Shown: positions 54,392 through 63,500 of the stretch, one piece after another
Numbering within the stretch: the first letter of the stretch is position 1
Layout: each line of letters opens with the position of its first letter
DNA from: Aphodosoma sp045126975
GTDB taxonomy: Bacteria; Bacteroidota; Bacteroidia; Bacteroidales; Paludibacteraceae
DNA length: 64,000 nucleotides
Direction of reading: 5' to 3'
NCBI GenBank assembly: GCA_045126975.1
Contig: JBGVPL010000025.1
Coordinates: 36,214 to 100,213 of the forward strand
The notes under the pieces: model-generated
Told to the model about the DNA's origin: nothing
Databases searched by the model: none
Seen by the model: the letters and a program-made list of their open reading frames with translations, nothing else
Translations under genes and position numbers: made by a program

Positions 54392-54399
54392 TACCTTTG
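54392..54399 (+). promoter_or_regulatory. Promoter -7 element for ispE
   Basis: TACCTTTG at 54392-54399, 95 bp before the ATG and immediately before the heptad array. No clear -33 TTG. Confidence 0.55.
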
Positions 54400-54406
54400 C
54401 CCTCGA

Positions 54407-54493
54407 AATTGAGAGTTGAGAATTGAGAATTGAGAATTGAGAATTAACTCTAATAACTAGTAACTAATAACTAGTAACTAACAACTAGTAACT
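54407..54493. repeat. Composite heptad array ending at the ispE start codon
   Basis: AATTGAG, AGTTGAG, AATTGAG three times, AATTAAC, one T, then CTAATAA, CTAGTAA, CTAATAA, CTAGTAA, CTAACAA, CTAGTAA. The next in-phase word, CTATGCT, contains the ispE ATG. Two word families are joined in one leader. Confidence 0.88.
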
Positions 54494-55303
54494 ATGCTCA
54501 CATTTCCAAACGCAAAAATCAATATAGGACTAAATATAACTGAAAAACGACCAGATGGTTACCACAATTTAGAAACTATATTCTATCCTATCGAATTGTG
54601 TGATACGTTAGAGTTTATTCAAAAAGAAGAAACAAAATTCGGTTGTAGTGGATTAGAAATAGAAGGAGAATCGGATAATAATCTGATAATGAAAGCATAC
54701 AGATTATTAAAAGATGAATTCAACTTGCCTCCTATCAATATACACCTACACAAAGCAATTCCAATGGGAGCTGGCTTAGGTGGAGGATCGGCAGATGCAG
54801 CATTTATGCTAAAAATGCTAAACAAAGAATTCAACCTAGGGCTATCTGTTAGCGAATTGGAACTTCGTGCGGCTAAGTTAGGAGCCGATTGTGCTTTCTT
54901 TATCGAAAACAAACCTACTTTAGCAAAAGGAATAGGCAATATATTTGAACCAACTACGATAAATTTATCGGGATATCACATCGTTTTAATAAAACCAGAC
55001 GTGCATGTATCAACAGCAGAGGCTTATGGAGGTTGCCGTCCTCAACGTTGGACTACACCACTCGAAGAGGCAATAAAACAACCTATCACAGAATGGAAAA
55101 ACTACATATTCAACGATTTTGAAAAAACCGTATTCATTGCACACCCCGAATTAGCAGAAATAAAAGAGATGTTGTATGAAAAAGGTGCAATATATGCAGC
55201 AATGTCAGGCTCTGGTTCTACAATTTACGGAATTTTTGACAAAGAAGTAAACAACATAAATACTAATATTGACTCGAAAATTTATTATCTTCAACTCAAA
55301 TGA
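54494..55303 (+). CDS. ispE: 4-diphosphocytidyl-2-C-methyl-D-erythritol kinase
   Basis: The 269-aa GHMP kinase starts MLTFPNAKINIGLNITEKRPDGYHNLETIF, and its ATP loop is IPMGAGLGGGSADAAFML. The late AMSGSGSTIYGIF is the third GHMP motif. It phosphorylates CDP-methylerythritol in the MEP isoprenoid pathway. Its stop overlaps the thioesterase start by 4 bp. Confidence 0.95.
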   Translation: MLTFPNAKINIGLNITEKRPDGYHNLETIFYPIELCDTLEFIQKEETKFGCSGLEIEGESDNNLIMKAYRLLKDEFNLPPINIHLHKAIPMGAGLGGGSADAAFMLKMLNKEFNLGLSVSELELRAAKLGADCAFFIENKPTLAKGIGNIFEPTTINLSGYHIVLIKPDVHVSTAEAYGGCRPQRWTTPLEEAIKQPITEWKNYIFNDFEKTVFIAHPELAEIKEMLYEKGAIYAAMSGSGSTIYGIFDKEVNNINTNIDSKIYYLQLK

Positions 55304-56031
55304 CCAATACCTTTGATTTCTACATATTTCCACGAGAAGCTGATGCCTCAAAACGAATATCACTGCAAAATATAGGTGCATTCATTCTCGATGCAGCTGG
55401 TATGGCAGCGAATGCTCATGGATTTGGAATGGATTATATGCACAAACATGGATTGGCGTGGGTTACAAGTCGTATTGCTATCGAAATGACTGAATATCCT
55501 CACGAATATGAAACTATTAGCATAGAAACTTGGGTTGAAGATTGTACTTCAATATTCTCTACACGTAATTTCTTAATATACAACGATAAAAAAGAAGTTA
55601 TAGGCCAAGCATCTACCCTATGGTCGATGATAGATTTCAATACACGCAAAATGGTTGATTTGTTGAAAACTACTAAATTAGCAGAACATGTAGTAACAAC
55701 ACAAAAAGAATTATTCACAATGGATAAACCAAAACGTGTTGATTATAAAGGCGAGGGTGAACCAACAATGATGCATCGTGTGGTTGTTAGCGATATAGAT
55801 ATGAATCAACATGTCAACTCGATGAAATATCTACAATGGGCAATTGATACATTATCGCTTGACGACATAATGAATACCACAATTAAACGCCTTGATATAA
55901 ACTATTTGCGCGAAGCTTTATATAACCAAAACATAGGTGTATATTCTGACGATTTCAACAACCAAAAACGCTTTGAATTGCGCAACGAAGCCGGTCAAGC
56001 TTGTTGTAAAATACAATTGACAATGCAGTAA
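55300..56031 (+). CDS. Acyl-ACP thioesterase
   Basis: The 243-aa protein has two hot-dog folds of the acyl-ACP thioesterase family (GMAANAHGFGMDYMHKHGLAWVTSRIAIEM in the first, SDIDMNQHVNSMKYLQWAIDTL with the catalytic Asn/His in the second). It releases fatty acids from acyl carrier protein. It sits between ispE (4-bp overlap) and yraN (1-nt overlap). Chain-length preference unknown. Confidence 0.9.
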   Translation: MTNTFDFYIFPREADASKRISLQNIGAFILDAAGMAANAHGFGMDYMHKHGLAWVTSRIAIEMTEYPHEYETISIETWVEDCTSIFSTRNFLIYNDKKEVIGQASTLWSMIDFNTRKMVDLLKTTKLAEHVVTTQKELFTMDKPKRVDYKGEGEPTMMHRVVVSDIDMNQHVNSMKYLQWAIDTLSLDDIMNTTIKRLDINYLREALYNQNIGVYSDDFNNQKRFELRNEAGQACCKIQLTMQ

Positions 56032-56417
56032 TGGAAGAAAAAAAGATTGACAAACGTCATAATTTCGGACAACACTGCGAATTTATGGCTCGCACATATC
56101 TCGAACAACAAGGTTATTTGATATTAGAAACCAATTGGCGTAGCGGACATAAAGAAATTGACATAATAGCAAAAGATGAAAAAACTATTGTCATTGTAGA
56201 GGTTAAAGCTCGTAAAAATGAAGATTTTATATTTGCCGAAGATGCTGTTGACGAAAAAAAAATGCGCAATTTAATTAGAGCAGCCAACAATTATATATTA
56301 ATGAAAGAGTTAGATTGCGAAACCAGATTTGATATTATCACACTTATATTAGACAATAACGGAGAATATAAACTCAATCACATAAAAGATGCATTTTTAC
56401 CTATTATTAATGTATAA
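56031..56417 (+). CDS. YraN/UPF0102 family protein
   Basis: The 128-aa protein has the conserved GxxxExxAxxYLxxxGYxIxxxNWRxxxxEIDIIAxD pattern and VIVEVKARK, a restriction-endonuclease-like fold in an uncharacterised family often linked to DNA processing. Its start overlaps the thioesterase stop by one base (TAATG). Confidence 0.9.
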   Translation: MEEKKIDKRHNFGQHCEFMARTYLEQQGYLILETNWRSGHKEIDIIAKDEKTIVIVEVKARKNEDFIFAEDAVDEKKMRNLIRAANNYILMKELDCETRFDIITLILDNNGEYKLNHIKDAFLPIINV

Positions 56418-56443
56418 ACACTAATCTAATTATCTAATTTATT

Positions 56444-56719
56444 ATGAAAAAAGTAATTTTATCTGTTGCCATGATGGCACTTTTAGGCTTAGGTCTAACT
56501 TCTTGCGATAAAGACACTCGCAAATGTTACAAATTTGTTTATGAAGTAGAAATTGCTGGTGAAAAAACTGAAATTTCAACTTACAAATGGTGTTCTGCTA
56601 ATGAAGCTGATGCCAAAAAAGATGCTTTAGAAGAAAAATTGGACGTAAAAGTAACACGTTCTGTTGCAAAATCACATAAAACAGTTGAAGATTGTATTGC
56701 AGCAAATCTTGAAAAATAA
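56444..56719 (+). CDS. Small putative lipoprotein
   Basis: The 91-aa protein has a signal peptide with lipobox GLTSC (Cys about 21) and a short hydrophilic domain with two more Cys (KCYKF, YKWCSA) and a final Cys near residue 84. I do not recognise a family. It sits alone between yraN and another lipoprotein and could be part of either transcript. Confidence 0.7.
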   Translation: MKKVILSVAMMALLGLGLTSCDKDTRKCYKFVYEVEIAGEKTEISTYKWCSANEADAKKDALEEKLDVKVTRSVAKSHKTVEDCIAANLEK

Positions 56720-56787
56720 TTTATAAACAATATTTACTAATTTTCTAAAACCGACGAGACAATGGTATATAACAGTCACCTAAAATC

Positions 56788-57396
56788 ATGAAAAAACTTT
56801 TCTATTCTTTCTTTATGTTAGCAGTTATGAGCTTAACATTTATTGCTTGTGAACAAAAAGAACCAGAACAAATCGAAGATGAAGAACCAAAAGTTGAGTC
56901 TAATTGCGAACTTCAATTTGCACAACAAGTTGTACAAGGGGACCAATCTGCATACTACTTCGACATAACAAATGGTGATCTTCATCTTGAAGACAATCAA
57001 ATTGCAGGAACTACTGGAGAATATGTAAGCATAATGTTATTTGCCCAATCTCAAGAAGACAACAAATTACCAAAAGAACAAAAATATGATGTAATCAGTG
57101 CTGAAGAACTTACCGAATATACAATTTGTGTTGTTGGTGGTGCAATTGACCAAGAAGGTCCGTTCGGCACTTATGGCATTGCAATGACAGAAGGAGAAGT
57201 TTCGGACATATTTTTGTGCATAGATGGTAATATTAAAATCGAAGGAGACGAAAAAAATGCTACAATGACTGCTAATTTTGAATTTTTAAGCATCATGACC
57301 GAAGAAACATTCACAAGAGAATATATCTACAATGGCGCATTTGATATTGAACAATATAAAAATAGTGCTCCACAAAGAGTAAAAATTCAAAAATAA
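56788..57396 (+). CDS. Putative lipoprotein of unknown function
   Basis: The 202-aa protein has a lipoprotein signal ending FIAC (Cys about 21), an acidic linker (EQKEPEQIEDEEPK), and a beta-rich domain (YYFDITNGDLHLEDNQIAGTTGEYVSIMLFAQ). I recognise no family; similar small Bacteroidales lipoproteins are common at the surface. A strong terminator follows. Confidence 0.75.
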   Translation: MKKLFYSFFMLAVMSLTFIACEQKEPEQIEDEEPKVESNCELQFAQQVVQGDQSAYYFDITNGDLHLEDNQIAGTTGEYVSIMLFAQSQEDNKLPKEQKYDVISAEELTEYTICVVGGAIDQEGPFGTYGIAMTEGEVSDIFLCIDGNIKIEGDEKNATMTANFEFLSIMTEETFTREYIYNGAFDIEQYKNSAPQRVKIQK

Positions 57397-57415
57397 TCCA
57401 ACCACTTTTTAATAA

Positions 57416-57443
57416 AAAACGACTTCAAATGAAGTCGTTTTTT
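57416..57443 (+). terminator. Terminator of the 202-aa lipoprotein gene
   Basis: AAAACGACTTC pairs with GAAGTCGTTTT around AAAT, followed by T's. The rest of the 57.4-57.65 kb stretch is AT-rich and empty up to the tRNA promoter. Confidence 0.88.
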
Positions 57444-57630
57444 TATTTTCAAGATTTTTTCAATAATTACAAATAAAATAAAACCACCAAAAACTCTAAA
57501 AAAACTTATATCTCATATAAAATAAATATAAAAAAAATCTACTAAAACAAAAAACAACAAATAAACATAACTAAAAATCAACAACTTAAAAACAATATTA
57601 AAAATATTTATAAAATAATTGCAAAAACAT

Positions 57631-57661
57631 TTGGTGGAATAAGAAAAAAGTCGTAACTTTG
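57631..57661 (+). promoter_or_regulatory. Promoter for tRNA-Ser
   Basis: TTG at 57631-57633, 20-bp spacer, TAACTTTG at 57654-57661 followed by CA; the tRNA starts 14 bp later. Confidence 0.8.
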
Positions 57662-57674
57662 CATCGCTTTTCCA

Positions 57675-57759
57675 GGAGAGATGGCAGAGTGGTCGATTGC
57701 AGCGGTCTTGAAAACCGCCGTACTGAGAGGTACCGGGGGTTCGAATCCCTCTCTCTCCG
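57675..57759 (+). tRNA. tRNA-Ser(UGA)
   Basis: GGAGAGA pairs with TCTCTCC in the acceptor stem, with G as discriminator. The anticodon stem GCGGT/ACCGC encloses a loop with TGA at 34-36. The long variable arm (TACTGAGAGGTA) is typical of Ser tRNAs, and the T arm reads GGTTCGAATCC. CCA is not encoded. Confidence 0.95.
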
Positions 57760-57773
57760 CAAGGTAAAAAATC

Positions 57774-57803
57774 AATCAAGGATTAAACCTTGATTATTTT
57801 TTT
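57774..57803 (+). terminator. Terminator/attenuator between tRNA-Ser and rpmE2
   Basis: AATCAAGG (57774-57781) pairs with CCTTGATT (57788-57795), followed by ATTTTTTTA. With no separate promoter seen for rpmE2, partial read-through from the tRNA promoter may supply it. Confidence 0.75.
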
Positions 57804-57832
57804 ATTAGTGCACTTTAAAAACTTTATTAAAA

Positions 57833-58096
57833 ATGAAAAAAGGAATTCATCCAGAAAGCTATCGTCCCGTAGCATTCAAAGACATGTCAAACGAAGAAGT
57901 ATTCATCTCTCGCTCAACTGTCGCTACGAAAGAAACTATCGAAATCGATGGGGTAACTTATCCTTTGGTGAAACTTGAAATCTCAAGTTCTTCTCACCCT
58001 TTCTACACTGGCAAAACTAAATTGGTTGACACTGCTGGTCGCGTAGATAAGTTCTTGAACCGTTACCAAAACAGAGCAAGTCGCAACAAAAAATAA
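57833..58096 (+). CDS. rpmE2: Ribosomal protein bL31, type B
   Basis: The 87-aa protein MKKGIHPESYRPVAFKDMS... ISRSTVATKETIEIDGVTYPLVKLEISSSSHPFYTGK matches L31. It lacks the CxxC zinc cysteines, so it is the zinc-free (type B) form. It belongs to the 50S subunit. It follows tRNA-Ser and has its own terminator. Confidence 0.95.
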   Translation: MKKGIHPESYRPVAFKDMSNEEVFISRSTVATKETIEIDGVTYPLVKLEISSSSHPFYTGKTKLVDTAGRVDKFLNRYQNRASRNKK

Positions 58097-58121
58097 TTGC
58101 GTTGTTCGGACAAAATAGCAC

Positions 58122-58157
58122 AAGCCTTGAAACTCAAAAGTTTCGAGGCTTTTTTTA
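58122..58157 (+). terminator. Terminator of rpmE2
   Basis: AAGCCTTGAAACT pairs with AGTTTCGAGGCTT (one mismatch) and T7 follows. Confidence 0.88.
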
Positions 58158-58187
58158 TTGATATATGAATATTTTTTTGTAAATTTG
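58158..58187 (+). promoter_or_regulatory. Bacteroidota-type promoter for the 58.26-kb unit
   Basis: TTG at 58158-58160, 19-bp spacer, TAAATTTG at 58180-58187. A heptad array follows. Confidence 0.6.
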
Positions 58188-58196
58188 CCTTTACTT

Positions 58197-58231
58197 AATT
58201 CACAATCCACAATTCATAATTCATAAACATA
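58197..58231. repeat. Heptad array in the leader of the 58.26-kb gene
   Basis: AATTCAC, AATCCAC, AATTCAT twice, AAACATA, between promoter and ATG. Confidence 0.7.
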
Positions 58232-58259
58232 AACATCTATACATCAACTATTTATACAC

Positions 58260-59015
58260 ATGCATATTAAGCATTATATTTTCACTTTTGTTATAGTTCT
58301 ACTAACTTGTGTCGGTTCGGCTCAAGAAGTAGTAGATTATGCCGATTTTTTCAAACAACATGAATACCCAAAATCATTGCTTTACATGAAAATTGGCTAC
58401 GAACACACTCAAATAAACGGCTCAATATTCAACACCGAAATAGCAGGTATCTACTCCCCTGCTCGTTGGGTTGATGTTTATGGTGGGTTTCATGTCTCAA
58501 CTCACAATCTATACCAAGCAGCAGCTCGTGGCGATTTCAAATGGTGGGTAGGCAAAACCCGTAACCTCGCTCTCCGCAATCAATATTCATATAGCGCATA
58601 CGCTAACGAAAATCTCCAAAACTTCAATATGTCGCTAATGCTCGTTTACGACCAAGAATATCTATACGCGTCATTTGGTGGTTATGCTCAGTTTTTCACC
58701 AATTTCTTTATGCAAGAAGGAGCAGAGCGTACATATATTTGGGAACCTGGATTAGCTTATGACTTCCGTACTCGCATATTCAAAAAATCGCACGTTTGGA
58801 ATCTCGGACTACAAGTAACTAATATTCGTCACTTCCTCGTCGAACGCTCCTATTCTCCGAACTTCATTTTTAATGGCAACTACCGAATTGGTGGTGAAAA
58901 CGAAGATCATCTAAATCTTATTTTAGAAGCAGGATTCCAACCTGCAGGTATATTGCACATCGTAGCCAACTATTATTCATTCTTTTTTAATGTAGGTATC
59001 ACATGCAGAATCTAA
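58260..59015 (+). CDS. Putative outer-membrane beta-barrel protein
   Basis: The 251-aa protein has a signal peptide (1-22, ending GSAQ) and then short alternating, aromatic-rich segments (for example WVDVYGGFHVSTHNLYQAAARGDFKWWVG, LYASFGGYAQFFTNFF), ending in NVGITCRI. This looks like a small outer-membrane barrel; the family is not recognised. It overlaps the downstream phosphoesterase by 13 bp, so they are probably co-expressed. Confidence 0.7.
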   Translation: MHIKHYIFTFVIVLLTCVGSAQEVVDYADFFKQHEYPKSLLYMKIGYEHTQINGSIFNTEIAGIYSPARWVDVYGGFHVSTHNLYQAAARGDFKWWVGKTRNLALRNQYSYSAYANENLQNFNMSLMLVYDQEYLYASFGGYAQFFTNFFMQEGAERTYIWEPGLAYDFRTRIFKKSHVWNLGLQVTNIRHFLVERSYSPNFIFNGNYRIGGENEDHLNLILEAGFQPAGILHIVANYYSFFFNVGITCRI

Positions 59016-59872
59016 AATATCTTTTATTGACAATTATTTTAGTCGCAATTTTTACAGCATGCGACAAATACGACTTCCAAGGATTTTTTGTTTCGCCAAG
59101 CAAAGAACGTGTAAATACTCGCTTCGAACAATCAATCGCATACAACGAACAACATCAAAACGACACTCTCATCACAACGACACAAGAGAATTATCACTTC
59201 TATGTTGCCTCTGACATACATGTCAAAACCACTGCCAAACATTTGGCTTTATTCTTAGACATCACATCACAAGACAAAGAATCCATTTTTTCGGCCTTAA
59301 TTGGTGATATAACCGACCAAATCGGCGGATTACAAATCGCTTACGACACACTCCAAAATCACAAAGCAGAATCGATAGTACGCACTGTAGCAGGTAATCA
59401 CGACATCTACTTCGATCAATGGTCAGAATTTTACAATCTTTTTGGTAGCAGTACATACTATTTCGTTGTTAAAACCCCTAAAGCCACAGACCTTTTCATA
59501 GCATTAGATAGTAGCAGTGGTACATTAGGTAAAAAACAGATGGATTGGCTACACAAAATATTAGAAGAAAAACGCTCGCAACATCGCCACTGCATCGTGA
59601 TGACACACACCCACTTCTTCGACCGTGATATGAGTCAATTCCCTACTGGCAACTACTCGGTAGAAGAAACAGCTATGCTAACAAACTTATTTACGCGTAA
59701 CAATGTAAATTTAGTAATTTGCGGTCACGACCACCAAAACGAAAACTTTCAATTCAACAACGTAACATATCTTGTACTTGATGATATACAAGATTTAGAC
59801 CCCGAACCAACATATTTCGTTGTTGATGTAACAGATGATAACATAACATTCAAGCGCACTTTATTGAAATGA
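59003..59872 (+). CDS. Metallophosphoesterase lipoprotein
   Basis: The 289-aa protein has a lipoprotein signal ending FTAC, then a calcineurin-like fold with ASDIHV, GDITD, AGNHD, THTHFFD and CGHDHQ, the usual two-metal ligands. The substrate could be a phosphodiester, phospholipid or sugar phosphate; it cannot be told from sequence. It overlaps the upstream OMP gene by 13 bp and the Nudix gene by 4 bp. Confidence 0.88.
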   Translation: MQNLKYLLLTIILVAIFTACDKYDFQGFFVSPSKERVNTRFEQSIAYNEQHQNDTLITTTQENYHFYVASDIHVKTTAKHLALFLDITSQDKESIFSALIGDITDQIGGLQIAYDTLQNHKAESIVRTVAGNHDIYFDQWSEFYNLFGSSTYYFVVKTPKATDLFIALDSSSGTLGKKQMDWLHKILEEKRSQHRHCIVMTHTHFFDRDMSQFPTGNYSVEETAMLTNLFTRNNVNLVICGHDHQNENFQFNNVTYLVLDDIQDLDPEPTYFVVDVTDDNITFKRTLLK

Positions 59873-60390
59873 AACATCCTTTAATTGCATTTGAATATTG
59901 TCCACGCTGTGGCTCTCACAATTTTGCAATCAATGGCGAACGTAGTCGCCATTGTTCCGACTGCGGATTCACATATTACGCCAACGCATCGGCAGCTACA
60001 GCAGCGATAATCACCAATAGCAAAAGCGAAATATTATTGGCTACACGAGCTTTCGAACCTGCCAAAGGCAAACTCGACCTACCTGGCGGATTTGTAGATA
60101 TGAACGAAACTGCAGAAGAAGCACTCATACGTGAACTAAAAGAGGAATTAAATATTGACGTTCGCAATCCTCAATATCTCTTCTCAATACCCAACGAATA
60201 CAATTTTTCAGGCATAACAGTTCATACTCTCGACATGTTCTTCAAAATAGAAGTTAACGATGATATCCAAATCCAAACCAACGACGACGTTGCTTCTGCA
60301 CAATTTTACGACCTAAAAATCGTTAATACAGAAGACATAGGTCTCAATTCTATCAAAAAAGCAATCAACAAGTTGAAAGTTGAGAATTGA
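59869..60390 (+). CDS. Nudix hydrolase with N-terminal zinc ribbon
   Basis: The 173-aa protein starts with a zinc-ribbon-like CPRC...CSDC, then a Nudix box GGFVDMNETAEEALIRELKEEL, with the Gx5Ex7REUxEExGU pattern well kept except the final Gly (ELNI). It probably hydrolyses a nucleoside diphosphate derivative; the ribbon resembles NudC-like NADH pyrophosphatases, but the substrate is not certain. The last codons lie inside a heptad array. Confidence 0.9.
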   Translation: MKHPLIAFEYCPRCGSHNFAINGERSRHCSDCGFTYYANASAATAAIITNSKSEILLATRAFEPAKGKLDLPGGFVDMNETAEEALIRELKEELNIDVRNPQYLFSIPNEYNFSGITVHTLDMFFKIEVNDDIQIQTNDDVASAQFYDLKIVNTEDIGLNSIKKAINKLKVEN

Positions 60391-60405
60391 GAGTTGAGAA
60401 TTAAG
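60371..60405. repeat. Heptad array across the Nudix stop codon
   Basis: AGTTGAA, AGTTGAG, AATTGAG, AGTTGAG, AATTAAG. The TGA stop lies inside the array, so its words set the C-terminus KLKVEN. Confidence 0.75.
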
Positions 60406-60412
60406 AACCGTG

Positions 60413-60449
60413 TACCTTTGAGCCTTGGCGAAAATTGAGCCTTGGCGAA
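60413..60449. repeat. Dispersed GAGCC...GGCGA word, double copy
   Basis: TACCTTTGAGCCTTGGCGAA is followed by a second TTGAGCCTTGGCGAA. The TACCTTTG could also serve as a promoter -7 element. Downstream, CACGGATAA and CACGGAT form a 9-bp-spaced pair. Confidence 0.45.
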
Positions 60450-60541
60450 GAATGCACGGATAACACGGATGCCCAAAACCCTCCCCCTCTCCGACCACGA
60501 AGATGTCGCACACAAAAAAAAGAAATAAAAAAACAAAAAAT

Positions 60542-63500
60542 ATGAAACACATAAAATCATTCATCAAAAATCCCGCTACTCGCTACTCGCTACTCGCTAC
60601 TATATTAGCATTGTGCATTAACATAAACGCTCAAGAATCGCGCGCCAATGCTAATCCTGACTACGATTTCCAACAAGGTCGATTACTTTTCGACCAAAAA
60701 CAATATGCCGTAAGTTCGCAATATTTCACTAAATATCTCGAACAACAAAATGGCAAAGAAGTCTGCGAACTCTGCCAAGAGGCTGAATATTACATTGCTG
60801 TCAGTGCATACAAACTTCGCGACAAAAACGCTACTGATATTCTCGAAGCATACCTCGAAAAATATCCCTATACTCCTATGCGCAGTTACGTCAATTTCTT
60901 GATTGGTCACTCATACTATGACCGAGCAAAATTCGACGACGCCATGACCTACTACAACCAAGTTAATGATCTTCATCTTTCTGATAGGGATGCAGAAGAA
61001 TATCTATTTACAAAAGGCTACGCTCACCTCACTCAAAAAGAATATAAAGAGGCAAGTCGTTGTTTCTATTCACTCACTGGTTTCAACAAAAAATACAAAT
61101 ACGAAGCTGAATACTATTACGCATACTGCGAGTTTAGCCAACAAAACTACACTGATGCTCTCGAAACTTTCATCAATATCGATGAGAATAGCAAATTCTA
61201 CGAAGCTGCTCAATTCCATGCACTTCAAATCTACGACCGCCTTCAATATCGCTCTCAAGCCGTAGAACTTGGCAAAAAATTGGTAAAACAATTCCCTCGC
61301 AGCAAATACAATAGCGAAGCCTATCGCATCCTCGGCGAAAACTCTTATTTCCAACAAAATTGGCATGATGCAGTGGAGTTTCTTAAACTATATGCAAAAA
61401 ATCAAAAACAAGTGCAACGCGCCGATATGTATATGCTCGGTATCGCCAACTACATGGTAGCCAACTATCCTGACGCTATCACATATCTCGGCAAAGTTAC
61501 AACCGAACAAGACTCACTCGCTCAAAATGCCTACATTTTCATCGGACATGCCAACCTCCAACAACATCAAGCAGACAAAGCTCGTATGGCATTCCAAAAT
61601 GCATCACTCATCGATGCAGATACTCGCCTAAAAGAAGAATCTCTTTATAATTACGCTCTCGCAACTTACGAAAGCAAAGCTCCTTTTGGTGAAACAATCA
61701 AAGCATTCGACCGCTTCATCAACGAATACCCTAATTCATCTCACCTCAATTCTATCTACGAATTGATGGTCAACGTTTTCCTCACCGACAAAAACTACCT
61801 TGGTGCTGTAGAAGCTATCGACAATATCAAAAATCCAAACCGCAAAATGCTTCAAGCCAAAGAACAAGCTTTATTTAATCTCGGTGTTGAAGCTTTCAAA
61901 AAGCGCAAATACGATAACGCTATCGAATACTTTACAAAATCAACTGAACTCTACAACACTCAATCATTCTCAGGACAAGCATACCTCTGGTTAGGTGAAT
62001 CTTATTACGCAAAAGAAAATATGCCTGCTGCTCGCGAAAATATAGTTAAATTCATCGGCACTAAACAAGGTAAAACTGCCGAACAACTCCAAAAAGCATA
62101 TTACCTACTTGGTTACACCTATTTCGGAGCAAAAGACTACAACAATGCCACAATCTATTTCGACACTTTCACCTCTATCGATGGTGCCGACAAATCGCCT
62201 GTCTATGACGATGTTCTCAACCGTCTCGGCGATAGCTATTTCAATAAACGCGAATTCGCACAAGCTCGCAAAACTTATAATAAAGTATCTCCATCTTCTC
62301 GCGTTGCCGACTATGCTCAATATCAAAGTGCGTTCATCCTTGGTTTACAAAAACAATACGAAGCCAAAATCACTCAACTCAACACTCTGATAACTAAATA
62401 CCCACACAGCGACTACAACGACGACGCTATGTACGAAATCGGTCGTACCTACGTGCTTCAAGACAAACACAACGAAGCTATCTCTGCATATAAAAACCTA
62501 CAAAAAGCTCATCCTCAGAGCAAACTAACGCGCAAAGCGTCTCTTGAAATCGGTATGCAATATGCCAACCTCAACCAAAACGAAGAGGCTATCAAGGCAT
62601 ATAAATACGTAATCGAAAAATACCCTTCAAGCGAAGAAACTCGCGTAGCACTCGAAGGCTTACAATCTCTCTACATCGATGCCAACCGCGTAGAAGAGTA
62701 TCTCGCATACCGCGAATCTATCGTCGGCACAACAATTTCTACTGTTGCCAAAAGCCACGAAGACTCGATCTCGTTCATTGCAGCCGAACGCGTATATGCA
62801 CGCGAAAACTACGAAGAGGCTATTCCTACTCTAACAAACTACATCGTAAAATACTGTGATAGCCACACTCTTAACTGTATCACAGCACAATACTATCTTG
62901 CCGAATCGCTCTACAAAACAGGCGACCTCGACAAGTCTCTTACCCACTACGACAACCTTGCCAACCTCGATGGCAACGAATATGTAGAACCTGCCCTACT
63001 CCGCGCATCTGCAATCACTTACGACAAACAAGACTACGAAACAGCCAAACGCTATTTCGACCAGCTCCATACCGTTGCAAGTAACAAAGGTAACAAAGAA
63101 ATTGCACGTCTTGGCATTCTTCGTTGTAGCTATTTCACCAACAAATTCGAGCCAACTATCTCTATTTCAACCGAAATACTCGAAGATATAGCCTCTAATG
63201 AAGAGGACAAATTCGAAGCTCACTACTGCCGTGCAAAAGCCTATATTGCTACAGGTCAAGAAACGACCGCAGTAAAAGACCTTCTCGCTATTTCTGGCGA
63301 TATCTCTTCTGAAATGGGTGCCGAAGCCAAATATCTTTATGCTGAATACCTCTATCACCAAGGTGAATATAAAAAATCTGAAGATACAATCATGGAGTTC
63401 ATCTCCGAAGGCACAACCCACCAATATTGGTTAGCTCGCTGTTTCGTACTCCTTGCCGACATCTATATCGCGCAAGGCGACGACTTCATGGCAAAACAAT

